Assembly: GCA_046342195.1 (NCBI GenBank)
Contig: JBKDQE010000013.1
Coordinates: 124,001 to 188,000 of the forward strand
Length of the DNA stretch: 64,000 bases
Direction of reading: 5' to 3'
From: CANHBY01 sp046342195
Lineage (GTDB): Bacteria > Pseudomonadota > Gammaproteobacteria > Burkholderiales > Burkholderiaceae_C
Shown: positions 32,972 to 41,668 of the stretch, piece after piece
How the letters are laid out: every line of letters begins with the position of its first letter
Numbering within the stretch: position 1 is the first letter of the stretch
Translations under genes and position numbers: made by a program
Notes under the pieces: model-generated
Databases searched by the model: none
What the model was told of the DNA's origin: nothing
Seen by the model: the letters and a program-made list of their open reading frames with translations, nothing else

Positions 32972-34415
32972 TTTGCCTCCAGTCAAGGGGTTTATCAATG
33001 CGGGCATTGAACACAAAAGCGGCCCGATCATCAGGCTCATGGAAGGCTGACATTCGCACCATATAAGTCTGGGTGTTGGGGCCATCACCCTGACGCAATT
33101 GTTCGGCAACATCAATGCCAGAGACATCAGGCAACTGAATGTCACAAAAAATAGCACTGAACTTTCGACCATAAGCTTCCTGCAAGGCAGATCGCCCGTT
33201 GGACACCTCCACCACTTCATACCCGAGCGCTCTCACCACATCCGCCATCGAATTCCGAATGGCGGCATCGTCATCAACCACCAGCACAGGCTCACGAGAT
33301 CGATGTAAATGGCCCGGGGCCAAGCGTTCAACAGGCCGCAAGCTGACAGGAATCTCGACAATAAACCTCGAGCCCTTGCCAAATTCGCTGTGCACATCAA
33401 TACGCCCTTTGAGCATATCCATCAAGCTTTTCACCACCGCCAAGCCCAAACCACTCCCTACCGCCATATGCGCTGAATCCTTGACCCGATAAAATGGGTC
33501 AAAAATATGGGGCAATTGATCTTCAGAAATGCCTGTGCCAGAGTCTGAAATTTCCACCCTCAAGGTTTGGCTATGGCACACCTTGGCCTCCAGCGTCAAC
33601 CCTCCCCGATCGGTATATTTGATCGCATTCGAGAGAAGGTTTTCCAGAATTTGACGAATTCGTGTCGGATCTGAATACACCCGCTGCGACAACTCTTCGC
33701 TCGGCTCCCAATGAAAATCAAGGTTCTTTTCGAGCAAAGCTTCTGAATAGTCATCCACCAACATCGTCAAAAGCCGCAAGGGCGTGAAGGCCCGTATGCG
33801 CAGTTCCAATTGGCCCACAGAAAGTTTGGCGAAGTCCACCAAATCACTCATTCGGCTGCGCAAAATACGCACACTTTCCTTTAACCGGACAAAAGTGGGG
33901 TCTGATATTTCAACCCCGCCCCGATCCTCAATGAGCCCCAAAGTGCTCAAAATAGTTTGCAGCGGAGTGAGCAATTCGTGGCTGAGCATGCCAAGAAACT
34001 TGGCCTTGTCTTGGCTGGCCGCCACGGCCTCTTGTTGAGCGGCTTGGGCCTCGCCACGAAGCGCATCCGCAGCAGCACGGGTTTCGCTCTCCCGACGGGC
34101 CACCCTGACCCAATGAAACAAGACAGATGCAGACAATGCCACCGTGAAGCCAATCAAGAGCATGAGCCCTTGAATGTCTTTACGCAGGGCTTCCATCTCT
34201 TGGCGCATTTTTTCAGGGGACAGCCCCTGCAAAGCCATTGGCTGACTCCATCGTGACAAGCCTGGCCAGATTTCCCCACCCCAATACCATAAACCCACGA
34301 GCAATAAGCAACTCAAGAAAAAAACCAGTACAAACACCCCCAGCGGGAGCCATCTTTGAGCCCCACTGAAGAAGCCGTGCTGCCAAAGAAAAAAATAGCT
34401 TGGTTTTTGGGACAT
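32937..34415 (-). CDS. Membrane hybrid histidine kinase with C-terminal receiver domain
   Basis: This 492-residue protein has two membrane helices (about 23-45 and 83-103), a short coiled coil, then HisKA with the phospho-acceptor His146 in SHELLTPL, HATPase_c (N box NLLSNAIKY, G boxes SDSGTGISE and GSGLGLAVV) and a receiver domain with its phospho-Asp near residue 425 (CDIQLPDVSG). There is no HAMP or PAS domain and only a short periplasmic segment, so the signal is unknown. No partner regulator lies nearby; TspO is the gene upstream on the same strand. Confidence 0.92.
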   Translation of the reverse strand: MSQKPSYFFLWQHGFFSGAQRWLPLGVFVLVFFLSCLLLVGLWYWGGEIWPGLSRWSQPMALQGLSPEKMRQEMEALRKDIQGLMLLIGFTVALSASVLFHWVRVARRESETRAAADALRGEAQAAQQEAVAASQDKAKFLGMLSHELLTPLQTILSTLGLIEDRGGVEISDPTFVRLKESVRILRSRMSDLVDFAKLSVGQLELRIRAFTPLRLLTMLVDDYSEALLEKNLDFHWEPSEELSQRVYSDPTRIRQILENLLSNAIKYTDRGGLTLEAKVCHSQTLRVEISDSGTGISEDQLPHIFDPFYRVKDSAHMAVGSGLGLAVVKSLMDMLKGRIDVHSEFGKGSRFIVEIPVSLRPVERLAPGHLHRSREPVLVVDDDAAIRNSMADVVRALGYEVVEVSNGRSALQEAYGRKFSAIFCDIQLPDVSGIDVAEQLRQGDGPNTQTYMVRMSAFHEPDDRAAFVFNARIDKPLDWRQISEVLTLAEEL

Positions 34416-34447
34416 GGGGGATCAAACCAGGTCTTTGAGGGTGCTCG

Positions 34448-34939
34448 TCATGAGAGCAAGCCCGGATTGCCTTGCCAGATCACCCAAGTCAGTAGTGAAG
34501 CAAAGCCCACCCACATGAAATAAGGCAATAACAGCAAGGCTGCCAAACGATGAATCGGCCAAAAAACTCTCATCGTGGCCGCAATCAAAACCCATAAAAC
34601 CATAACATCCAGCATGGCCAAAGCCCCTTGCTTCCAGGCAAAGAACAGCCATGACCAAAGCGCATTGACGGCAAGCTGAGCCCCAAATAAAACAAAGGCG
34701 CTGTGCGTGGCAGGCCGAGCTCGCCACACCAGCCAGACAGCCATGCCCATCAGCCCATACAGCACTGACCATACGGGGCCAAACACCCCCGCAGGGGGGG
34801 CCCATGGAGGCTTGCTGAGCTGAGCGTAAAACACCTGCGCCTGGACTGAAGCCATCGCCCCTAAAGCAGCGACTGCAAAGACCAATAACAGCCAGCCCAA
34901 AAGCCCGCGCAGTGAATGTGAGGTTGAGGATGAGGTCAT
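34448..34939 (-). CDS. tspO: TspO/MBR family tryptophan-rich sensory protein
   Basis: This 163-residue membrane protein has five helices and the conserved WAPPAGVFGPVWSVLYGLMG and WSWLFFAWKQ segments that line the porphyrin/cholesterol pocket in this family. Bacterial TspO binds tetrapyrroles and modulates stress or pigment responses. The ATG at 34939 starts just before the first helix; the frame runs 12 codons further upstream without similarity. It lies 32 bases upstream of the hybrid kinase on the same strand, and whether the two work together cannot be told. Confidence 0.92.
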   Translation of the reverse strand: MTSSSTSHSLRGLLGWLLLVFAVAALGAMASVQAQVFYAQLSKPPWAPPAGVFGPVWSVLYGLMGMAVWLVWRARPATHSAFVLFGAQLAVNALWSWLFFAWKQGALAMLDVMVLWVLIAATMRVFWPIHRLAALLLLPYFMWVGFASLLTWVIWQGNPGLLS

Positions 34940-35147
34940 AAAGGAAACACCAAGGCCAAGGAAACAGGCAGACAAACCAAGCCTGAAAAATGCTCAGCAT
35001 GTCCCAAAAATAGCCAAAAAATCGTTCATTTTCACCGATGCACAGGCTCAGAAAAAACGATCATCTGAACGCCATGCCAGCACACAAGCACGCTGACAGC
35101 CACTTCTTCTCAAATCCTTTCATCTCAACCTTCATCGAGATCACCCC

Positions 35148-36329
35148 ATGACTGCTTCAGCGCCTGCACCTCTTGCTTTGGACCCTCGCTTCGCCATTGC
35201 GGCCGCTGTCAAACATGCCCTTGCAGCGGCATCTTCCATCACCGATATCATGATTCATGAGGGGCGCCCCATCATGGCCAAATCAGCCAGTGGCACCCGG
35301 CCTTTGACCGAATTATTCCCTCAAGTCATCGACTTTGCTGTCACCAAAGAACATATCGTCCACTATTTGGCAGGTTATGTTGAAGGTGATGTCAAACACA
35401 CCAATGTTCAACAATACTGGAACGATCGGCTCAAACCTATTCTTCAGTCACGGCGTTCTGCCAATTTCCGCCTTGAAGGACGAGGCCCTTATTCGCTTCG
35501 GTATTCACTCTTTTTGCAAGGTGGCGGTGATCTCGGTTTGGTGATGCGCATCTCCCCGACACGCATCACGCCGCTGAATGAACTCTCCCTTCCACCGAAC
35601 CTGCTCCAAACGCTCACTGAAGCCACCACAGGCTTCATTGCCATTACTGGCCCGAGTGGAAGTGGAAAAACAGCCACTGCCATGTCTATCCTGGATTGGC
35701 ACAACACCAGACACTCAGGGCATATTGTCACCATTGAAGACCCTGTCGAAGTCAAGTTGCTCCCGAAAAAAAGCATTGTGACGCAACGTGAAGTCGGCTA
35801 CGACGTCATTAGTTTCGCAGACGGTATGCGTGAAGCCTTGCGCATGAGCCCTGATGTCATGCTGACTTCTGAAATCCGGGATGCAGAAACCGCTGAACAA
35901 GCCATCCAGGGAGGCGAATCTGGTTCTTTGATGCTGGCCACCATGCATGGCAAATCGGTCGCTGGAACCCTTCGAAAAATTCTCAGTTATACAGGGGCCA
36001 ATGCCTCCGTCATGCGCTCGGTTCTGGCAGGCAGCCTGCTCGCCGTCATCCGGCAAGCCCTCGTGCCCTCGATCAAAGGCGATCGCTACTTTATGACTGC
36101 AGACGTTATTTTCAACACTGGTTCAGTCACGCGCCTGATCGAGTCCGGAGACTGGGTGGGGCTGGAAGCCGCCATCCGGGAAGAGAAACTGCCCGCCAGT
36201 GAATACATCGGCATGAACCTGAGGCTTGCCGAGTTGGTCAAGCGAGGGGAAATCGATGCTGCCGAGGCTCTTCGGGAAACCTCAGACATCCCCGGGCTGC
36301 GCCGGCGTTTGCCGAAAGGCATAACCTGA
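35148..36329 (+). CDS. PilT/PilU-like secretion or twitching-motility ATPase, orphan
   Basis: This 393-residue hexameric-type ATPase has an N-terminal PAS-like region (1-135), Walker A GPSGSGKT at 168-175, an Asp box (TIEDPVE, about 199-205), Walker B with SEIRDAETAEQAIQGGESG and a His box (ATMHGKS). PilT-type enzymes retract type IV pili. The Walker B and His boxes depart from ordinary PilT (EMRD...GTLHT), and no other pilus gene is near, so it may be a PilU-like accessory or a DotB-like secretion ATPase. It is divergent from tspO and stands alone. Confidence 0.85.
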   Translation: MTASAPAPLALDPRFAIAAAVKHALAAASSITDIMIHEGRPIMAKSASGTRPLTELFPQVIDFAVTKEHIVHYLAGYVEGDVKHTNVQQYWNDRLKPILQSRRSANFRLEGRGPYSLRYSLFLQGGGDLGLVMRISPTRITPLNELSLPPNLLQTLTEATTGFIAITGPSGSGKTATAMSILDWHNTRHSGHIVTIEDPVEVKLLPKKSIVTQREVGYDVISFADGMREALRMSPDVMLTSEIRDAETAEQAIQGGESGSLMLATMHGKSVAGTLRKILSYTGANASVMRSVLAGSLLAVIRQALVPSIKGDRYFMTADVIFNTGSVTRLIESGDWVGLEAAIREEKLPASEYIGMNLRLAELVKRGEIDAAEALRETSDIPGLRRRLPKGIT

Positions 36330-36360
36330 TTGATTTTTGGAGAGCATCAAGGCACACAGC

Positions 36361-36744
36361 TTACGCACCCCCGAAACGGTTCCAGAGTGCGCTGCCCCAA
36401 ACCAGCAACATCCATAACACCAAGAGTAAAACGCAGGCACTGCCTAAATCCTTGGCGCGGCCTGAGAGGTCATGTCGTTCCATTGAAATTCGGTCTATCG
36501 TTGTTTCAATGGCTGAGTTGCCTAATTCTGCTGCCATGACAGCGATCACCGAGCCGGCCAAGAGGCTTCGTTCAACCCAATTTTGCCCGAGCCAAAAAGC
36601 GGCCGGCAGCATGAAAACAGCCAAGTAAACTTCCAGGCGAAAAGCTTTTTCGTACTGATAAGCCGCTTTCAGGCCCAAGATAGAAAAACCCAGTGCGTAA
36701 ACCCATCGACGCAAACCGGAGCGGTTTTTTTGAGGGTTTTTCAT
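36361..36744 (-). CDS. dgkA: Diacylglycerol kinase
   Basis: DgkA is a trimeric inner-membrane kinase that recycles diacylglycerol to phosphatidic acid. The 127-residue protein has three membrane helices and the complete signature ELGNSAIETTIDRIS followed by His, LSGRAKDLGSA. The conserved Glu of the EAFR-like amphipathic entry is present (YEKAFRLEVYL). An AGGA ribosome site lies about eight bases before the ATG. It is convergent with the PilT-like gene, 31 bases apart. Confidence 0.95.
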   Translation of the reverse strand: MKNPQKNRSGLRRWVYALGFSILGLKAAYQYEKAFRLEVYLAVFMLPAAFWLGQNWVERSLLAGSVIAVMAAELGNSAIETTIDRISMERHDLSGRAKDLGSACVLLLVLWMLLVWGSALWNRFGGA

Positions 36745-37196
36745 TGGATATCCTGCACTGCCTGAATAAATCGGTCATTCTAACGTGAGAAGGTGGTCGA
36801 TGCCCTTTTGGGACTCTTGCATGGGCTCTTGATACAAAAATCACAAAATTATGGTGCAGCATGTCATCCGGATTTTTAGGCTGAGCGTTCAGATATCAAA
36901 GAAGCTCTGCAAACCTCGGAAAGCAACCCGCTCATACCTTCGAGTGATGATCATGAAAATCTCTTCCATGAAAAATTCCCAAGCTGCTCATCAAGCAAAT
37001 AAAGCTGATTCCTTACGCCGTCTCGATTGGGGTCCCGATAAGGGCAGCAAATCGGAACCTTTTTATATTGCCGCAATTGGAAATGACCGCCGAAGTTTTG
37101 CTCGCGCTCTTCAGTTTGATCGTCGGCGTTAATTTATCAAGTCAAAGGCGAGCGGCCTTATTTATTCGACCCTCAAGTGACCGCTGGTGGTCAAAA
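36745..37196. other. 452-base region between dgkA and the P450 gene with no convincing gene
   Basis: The region should hold the dgkA promoter at its left end (a TAGAAT-like -10 about 36778 on the minus strand, without a clear -35). A short rightward frame from ATG 36953 to 37132 could encode about 59 polar residues, but it lacks a ribosome site and any recognisable family. I see no repeat, tRNA or clear terminator for the P450 operon. The stretch may be a decayed gene remnant. Confidence 0.4.
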
Positions 37197-38411
37197 TCAG
37201 GTTTTGAGGACAAAATGATCAAACCCCCGGTACAGCATGCCAGGCATTTGCGCTGGGGCCCCCACACAATGAGGGGCCTGCGGCCAGTGATGCAGCAAGG
37301 CTGAAAATACACTTTGTGCCTCAATCATGGTCAGCAGTGCGCCAATGCAAGTATGAGGCCCCGAACCAAAGGCCAAATGGTGAACACCCCGGCGGTTCCA
37401 TTGAAACTCATCGGGCTCAGAAAATGCAGCAGAGTCCCGGTGGGCTGATCCAATCAAGGGAATCACAAGGTCTCCGCGCTCAAGCCTGTGGCCATGCCAT
37501 TCAAAGGCTTCAGCCACACGCCGCCCAGTGTACTGAACCGGGCTTTCAAACCGAAGCATTTCGCGAATAGCCAAGGGCAGCAAGGCTGGTTCGGCCCGAA
37601 GTTTTTGCCACACTGTCGGGACGGATGCCAAAAGATACAAGCCATTGCCCAGAAGGTGACGAGTGGTTTCATGTCCGGCGAAAAGCAGCATGACGCACTG
37701 GGCCAGCAGTTCTTCAAGAGATTCAATATGGCCCTGATCTTTGGCCTGAAGCAGCAGGCTCAACCAATCACTGGCTTGCGTCCAAGAGCGATTTCTCCGC
37801 CGCAATCGTAATTCTTGCTGAAACATCTCGGCCATTTGCAAAGTTGCCGACTGAGCCGCTTGGGCGAGTGAAAAATCAGGGTCAGGGTGGCCGAGGAAAG
37901 CCGCCATATCGGCAGACCAAGAGCCAAACTTCTCGATGGGCGCATTTTCCAGCCCCATCAAATGGGCCACCACCCTCGCTGGAAGGGGGCGGGCGAGGGT
38001 TTCAATGAAGTCAAAAGAACCACCGGGTACAGCCAAGGACAATTGCTTGAATACGAAATTTTGGATGCGTTGCGGGAGGTCTGTCCAGGCAGAGCTTTTA
38101 AAGCCAGGGGCTAACGCGCGACGCAGTCGATGGTGGTTGGGGGCATCTTGGAATAAAAGTGCCCGAGAAAAAAGTTGCTGCAATGGCGACAGTTCGCGGC
38201 GCGCTTGTGGGCCGCTTCGACTCAGCCAACCGCCCGTTCGGCGCGCTGAAAGCCGATGATCTTTAAGTGCTGATTCAACGTCATGAAAGCGTGTGACAAG
38301 CCATGCGCCACCAAAGAACGCTTGGCTTGGAATCAGCGGGCCTTGTTCCCGGAGGGCGGCGTAGCCTGGGTAAGGGTCTGCCAGGTTGGCATCAGAAAAA
38401 CAGCTCAACAT
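37197..38411 (-). CDS. Cytochrome P450 translationally coupled to the biotin operon, possibly BioI-like
   Basis: This 404-residue soluble P450 has the I-helix oxygen motif AGHETT, the ExxR pair in REMLRFES and the heme loop FGSGPHTCIG with ligand Cys355. No membrane anchor is present, as in bacterial class I enzymes, so a ferredoxin partner must be encoded elsewhere. Its ATG overlaps the bioD stop by seven bases, making it the fifth gene of bioB-A-F-D. In Bacillus, BioI (CYP107H) cleaves fatty acyl-ACP to pimeloyl-ACP. Since bioC and bioH are not here, the same role is the best hypothesis, but sequence features alone do not establish the substrate. Confidence 0.9.
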   Translation of the reverse strand: MLSCFSDANLADPYPGYAALREQGPLIPSQAFFGGAWLVTRFHDVESALKDHRLSARRTGGWLSRSGPQARRELSPLQQLFSRALLFQDAPNHHRLRRALAPGFKSSAWTDLPQRIQNFVFKQLSLAVPGGSFDFIETLARPLPARVVAHLMGLENAPIEKFGSWSADMAAFLGHPDPDFSLAQAAQSATLQMAEMFQQELRLRRRNRSWTQASDWLSLLLQAKDQGHIESLEELLAQCVMLLFAGHETTRHLLGNGLYLLASVPTVWQKLRAEPALLPLAIREMLRFESPVQYTGRRVAEAFEWHGHRLERGDLVIPLIGSAHRDSAAFSEPDEFQWNRRGVHHLAFGSGPHTCIGALLTMIEAQSVFSALLHHWPQAPHCVGAPAQMPGMLYRGFDHFVLKT

Positions 38412-39109
38412 GGCATGTTTGAGAGGGCTCGAAAAATGGCGGAAGTATCAAGGCGGGCCGCCACGTGCTCTGGTCTGAGCTGCGGCGTCCAGGGAATATC
38501 ACCCCAGCATGGGGCAGGGAGCCAGGCACGCAGGCTGGCTATATTTTCATCGGCATGAAGCATGTTGGGGTCGATCCGGTTGCACACCCAAGCCGCCAAG
38601 GGAATGCCCCGTGCTTGCACGGCCTGCGCCGTGAGAAGAGCATGATTCAAACAACCAAGCCGCAGGCCCACAACCAACACCACGGGCAGGCCTATTTCTT
38701 GTGCCAGATCATCCAGGCCCCAGCGGGCTTCATGGGGAGGGCTGAGCGGAACGCAAAAGCCCCCTGCCCCTTCGACAATGAGCACTTCGGCGTCACGGAG
38801 GAGATCTGAGGCTCTTTTTTTCCACCCATGGCGAGGCAGTGTTTGACCCTCAAGCGCAGCAGCGATATGCGGAGCACAAGCCGCGCGAAATTGGAAGGGC
38901 CCTAGCCTGTTCAAGGCCACTGCGGGCCGGGAAACCGCAGCGAGGGAGAGAACATCTTCGTTGGTTTCGCTTCCGGGCTCAATGCCCGCAGCCACGGGCT
39001 TGAACCCCACACCACGCCAACCATATTGACCCAAGGCAGCCAAAATACCTGTGCTGACCAGGGTTTTGCCAACGCCAGTGTCGGTGCCTGTGATGAAAAA
39101 ACCTTTCAT
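38405..39109 (-). CDS. bioD: Dethiobiotin synthetase BioD
   Basis: BioD closes the ureido ring of dethiobiotin from diaminopelargonate, CO2 and ATP. The P-loop GTDTGVGKT is at residues 8-16, followed by GFKPVAAG, the VEGAGGFCVPL segment and VCNRIDPN, typical of the family. The frame runs 45 codons further upstream inside bioF; the ATG at 39109 overlaps the bioF stop as ATGA and starts exactly at the conserved KGFFITGTDTG. The product is 234 residues, normal length. Biotin gene order here is bioB-A-F-D. Confidence 0.95.
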   Translation of the reverse strand: MKGFFITGTDTGVGKTLVSTGILAALGQYGWRGVGFKPVAAGIEPGSETNEDVLSLAAVSRPAVALNRLGPFQFRAACAPHIAAALEGQTLPRHGWKKRASDLLRDAEVLIVEGAGGFCVPLSPPHEARWGLDDLAQEIGLPVVLVVGLRLGCLNHALLTAQAVQARGIPLAAWVCNRIDPNMLHADENIASLRAWLPAPCWGDIPWTPQLRPEHVAARLDTSAIFRALSNMPC

Positions 39110-40326
39110 CTCAGGCGCTGGGCCTCTTGGTGGAGTGCCGTACACAGGTGATCGAGATCGGCCCTTGAATGTGCTGCGCTGAGTGTCACACGCAGCCGGG
39201 CCGAACCAGCAGGCACGGTAGGAGGACGAATGGCAGGAACCCACAGCCCCGATTGTTCAAGCCCCGCACTCAGCTGAAGGGCCAACAGATTGTCGCCGAC
39301 AATGAGGGGTTGAATGGCTGTGATGGAGTCTGCCCAGGGCCAAGGGAGTGCTTGAAAACGATCACTTTGTGGCTGCCTCAGGTGTTGAATGAGATGGCGA
39401 AGGTGATCTCGTCGACGATCCCCCTCTGGCCCCTGGATGAGCCTCAAGCTGGCAGAGACGGCATGAGCCTGGGCTGGCGATGAGGCAGTGGTGTAGATGT
39501 AAGAACGGCCGGCATTGATCAACCACTCAATAACGGTGGGGTGGGACACAACAAAGGCGCCTGCCACACCGGCAGCCTTGCCCAGAGTTCCCACATAAAT
39601 AAAACGCTGACTGCACAAATTGAAGTGAGCCAGACTGCCTTCTCCATGGGGCCCCAGAACTCCAAAGCCGTGGGCATCATCAAGGATGACCCATGCATCG
39701 TGGCGCTCGGCAAGCTGAACCATTTCAGGCAAGGGAGCCAGAGTGCCATCCATGCTGAAGACGGCGTCAGTGACGATCAGCTTGAGGGGGGTTGAACAAC
39801 GCTCAAGTTGTTGCGCCAAAAGCGCCATATCAACGTGGGGGTATCGCTGCATGCGGGCTGCCGACAAGAGCGCGCCGTCGATTAAAGAAGCGTGATTGAG
39901 TTTGTCACAGAAAAGGGTGGCGTCGGAAGAACCCAAAGCCGTTAAAACAGCCAGATTGGCCATATACCCGGTGGAAAAAAACAAGGCCCGGGCTTGCGGA
40001 ATAAAGGGACGCTGCATCGCCGCGAGTTCTTCTTCAAGATGTGCATGGGCAAGATGATGACCGCTGATCAAGTGCGAAGCACCACTGCCCACGCCATATC
40101 GTTGAGCCCCCTCGGCCCAAGCAGAAACCAGCTCTGGGTGCTTGGCCAAGCCAAGATAGTCGTTGCTGCAAAAAGCCAGCAACTCAACCGCTTCTTGAGG
40201 TTCTGCGCCCAAAGATTCGACGAGGCGCACACGGGGCGCACAAGGCATGGTGGAAATGCGCAAACGCCGGAACGCATGTTGTGCCTGGCGTTCGCTGAGC
40301 TTTTGAGAAAGACGCTCAAGGAGCAT
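39106..40326 (-). CDS. bioF: 8-amino-7-oxononanoate synthase BioF
   Basis: BioF condenses pimeloyl-ACP or -CoA with alanine, using PLP, in the first committed step of biotin ring synthesis. The 406-residue protein shows FCSNDYLGLAKHP, GSGASHLISGHH, DDAHGFGVLG and the PLP lysine Lys250 in VGTLGKAAG. The ATG at 40326 has a GGAGG site nine bases upstream and lies 11 bases inside the bioA end; a start 13 codons earlier was rejected. Alternative alpha-oxoamine synthases (KBL, SPT) are unlikely given the bio neighbours. Confidence 0.95.
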   Translation of the reverse strand: MLLERLSQKLSERQAQHAFRRLRISTMPCAPRVRLVESLGAEPQEAVELLAFCSNDYLGLAKHPELVSAWAEGAQRYGVGSGASHLISGHHLAHAHLEEELAAMQRPFIPQARALFFSTGYMANLAVLTALGSSDATLFCDKLNHASLIDGALLSAARMQRYPHVDMALLAQQLERCSTPLKLIVTDAVFSMDGTLAPLPEMVQLAERHDAWVILDDAHGFGVLGPHGEGSLAHFNLCSQRFIYVGTLGKAAGVAGAFVVSHPTVIEWLINAGRSYIYTTASSPAQAHAVSASLRLIQGPEGDRRRDHLRHLIQHLRQPQSDRFQALPWPWADSITAIQPLIVGDNLLALQLSAGLEQSGLWVPAIRPPTVPAGSARLRVTLSAAHSRADLDHLCTALHQEAQRLR

Positions 40327-41650
40327 GCAAAACATCCTCCAGGGTCGACAGGGTGCGTTCGGCAAGCCAGGTGTAATCAGAAGGCTCTAGCAAGTAAGGA
40401 GGCATCAGGTAAACCGTGGATCCAATCGGACGGATGAGCAGTTCGTGTCTGCGGGCATGATGATGAAATTGTTCTGAAAAATCAGGCCCGGCATGTGGAA
40501 CATCGAAAGCCCAAACCATGCCGCACTGACGGACATGGCTGAGCCGCTCATCGGATTGCAGGGCTTGCCAAGCCTTGTTAAGCGGAGCACTGCGCTGAGC
40601 ATTGAGTGACAGAACATTTTCACGTTCAAAACGCTCAAGGACAGCCTGTGCAGCCCGACAGGCCAAAGCGTTGCCGCTGTAGGAGTGTGAATGCAAAAAG
40701 GAACGCTCGGCCTCATCATGCCAAAAGGCCTGATAGATGTCGTCTCGGGTGAGTACCACCGACAAGGGCAGGTACCCCCCGGTAATGCCTTTGGACAAAG
40801 TCAGAAAATCAGGCCACAAGGACGCAGTGCCGGGCAGGTTGGCTTGCTCAAATGCGAAAAAGGTGCCCGTACGACCGCAACCCACGGCAATTTCGTCGGC
40901 AATCAAATGGACACCCCATTCACGGCATAAGGTATGTGCCCCACGGAGATAAGCAGGCTCGTGCAAGGCCATGCCCGCAGCGCATTGAATCAGAGGTTCA
41001 AGAATGAGTGCAGCAATGTGCTCATGCCGGGCTTCCAAAAGGCTGCGCAGTTCATTCAGCGCCCGGCTTGTGACGTCAGAGGCTGTTTCTTCAGAGCCTG
41101 CCTGCCGCACATCGGGAGACATCACGAGATGGGCGCGCATGAGCAGGGGGTCATAGGCATCACGAAAAACCGCGACGTCTGTGACTGACAAGGCGCCGAG
41201 GGTTTCCCCATGATAGCCATGCCGGAGGCAGATGAATTCACGCTTCAACGAATGCCCTTGATTGCGCCAGGCATGGAAGCTCATTTTGAGGGCCACTTCA
41301 ACGGCTGATGCGCCGTCACTGCCATAGAAAGCATGACCGAGCACTCCACCTGTTCGCGCGGAAAGCTTTTCGGCAGTGAGCACGGCAGCCTCGTGGGTGC
41401 ATCCGGCCAGCATCACATGAGGCAGGGTATCGAGTTGGTTTTTCAGGGCCGCGTTGATGATAGGGTCGGCGTGACCAAATAAATTGACCCACCAAGAGCT
41501 GATCGCATCAAAATAGCGTCGGCCCTGGGTGTCATAAAGCCACGGGCCCCGAGCCGAGGCCATCGGCATCGGAGGATGTTGCTGCGCCCGCTTCATACGG
41601 GTGCAGGGGTGCCAGACGCTCTGAAGGCTGCGTGCAGCCAGATCTTTCAT
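40316..41650 (-). CDS. bioA: Adenosylmethionine-8-amino-7-oxononanoate aminotransferase BioA
   Basis: BioA transfers the amino group of S-adenosylmethionine to KAPA, giving diaminopelargonate. The 444-residue fold-type I PLP enzyme shows the substrate segment WHPCTRMK at the N terminus, GSDGASAVEVALKM, the RHGYHGETLGALSVTD segment, LIADEIAVGCGRTG and the PLP lysine near 287 in LSKGITGGYLPLS. An AAGG site seven bases before the ATG supports the start. It follows bioB after 18 bases. Confidence 0.96.
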   Translation of the reverse strand: MKDLAARSLQSVWHPCTRMKRAQQHPPMPMASARGPWLYDTQGRRYFDAISSWWVNLFGHADPIINAALKNQLDTLPHVMLAGCTHEAAVLTAEKLSARTGGVLGHAFYGSDGASAVEVALKMSFHAWRNQGHSLKREFICLRHGYHGETLGALSVTDVAVFRDAYDPLLMRAHLVMSPDVRQAGSEETASDVTSRALNELRSLLEARHEHIAALILEPLIQCAAGMALHEPAYLRGAHTLCREWGVHLIADEIAVGCGRTGTFFAFEQANLPGTASLWPDFLTLSKGITGGYLPLSVVLTRDDIYQAFWHDEAERSFLHSHSYSGNALACRAAQAVLERFERENVLSLNAQRSAPLNKAWQALQSDERLSHVRQCGMVWAFDVPHAGPDFSEQFHHHARRHELLIRPIGSTVYLMPPYLLEPSDYTWLAERTLSTLEDVLHAP

Positions 41651-41668
41651 GGCAAAGCCTTTAAAAAT

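Noticed and set aside
34422..35000. 192-codon frame overlapping tspO on the same strand
   Set aside because: Other reading frame of tspO with Cys/Phe-rich translation; the tspO frame has the conserved family motifs.
36953..37132. Possible 59-residue gene between dgkA and the P450
   Set aside because: No ribosome site, no family and unremarkable composition; recorded only as part of the intergenic region.
38405..39244. Long bioD with 45 extra N-terminal residues
   Set aside because: The extension lies wholly inside bioF, has no similarity, and the ATGA overlap gives a better start.
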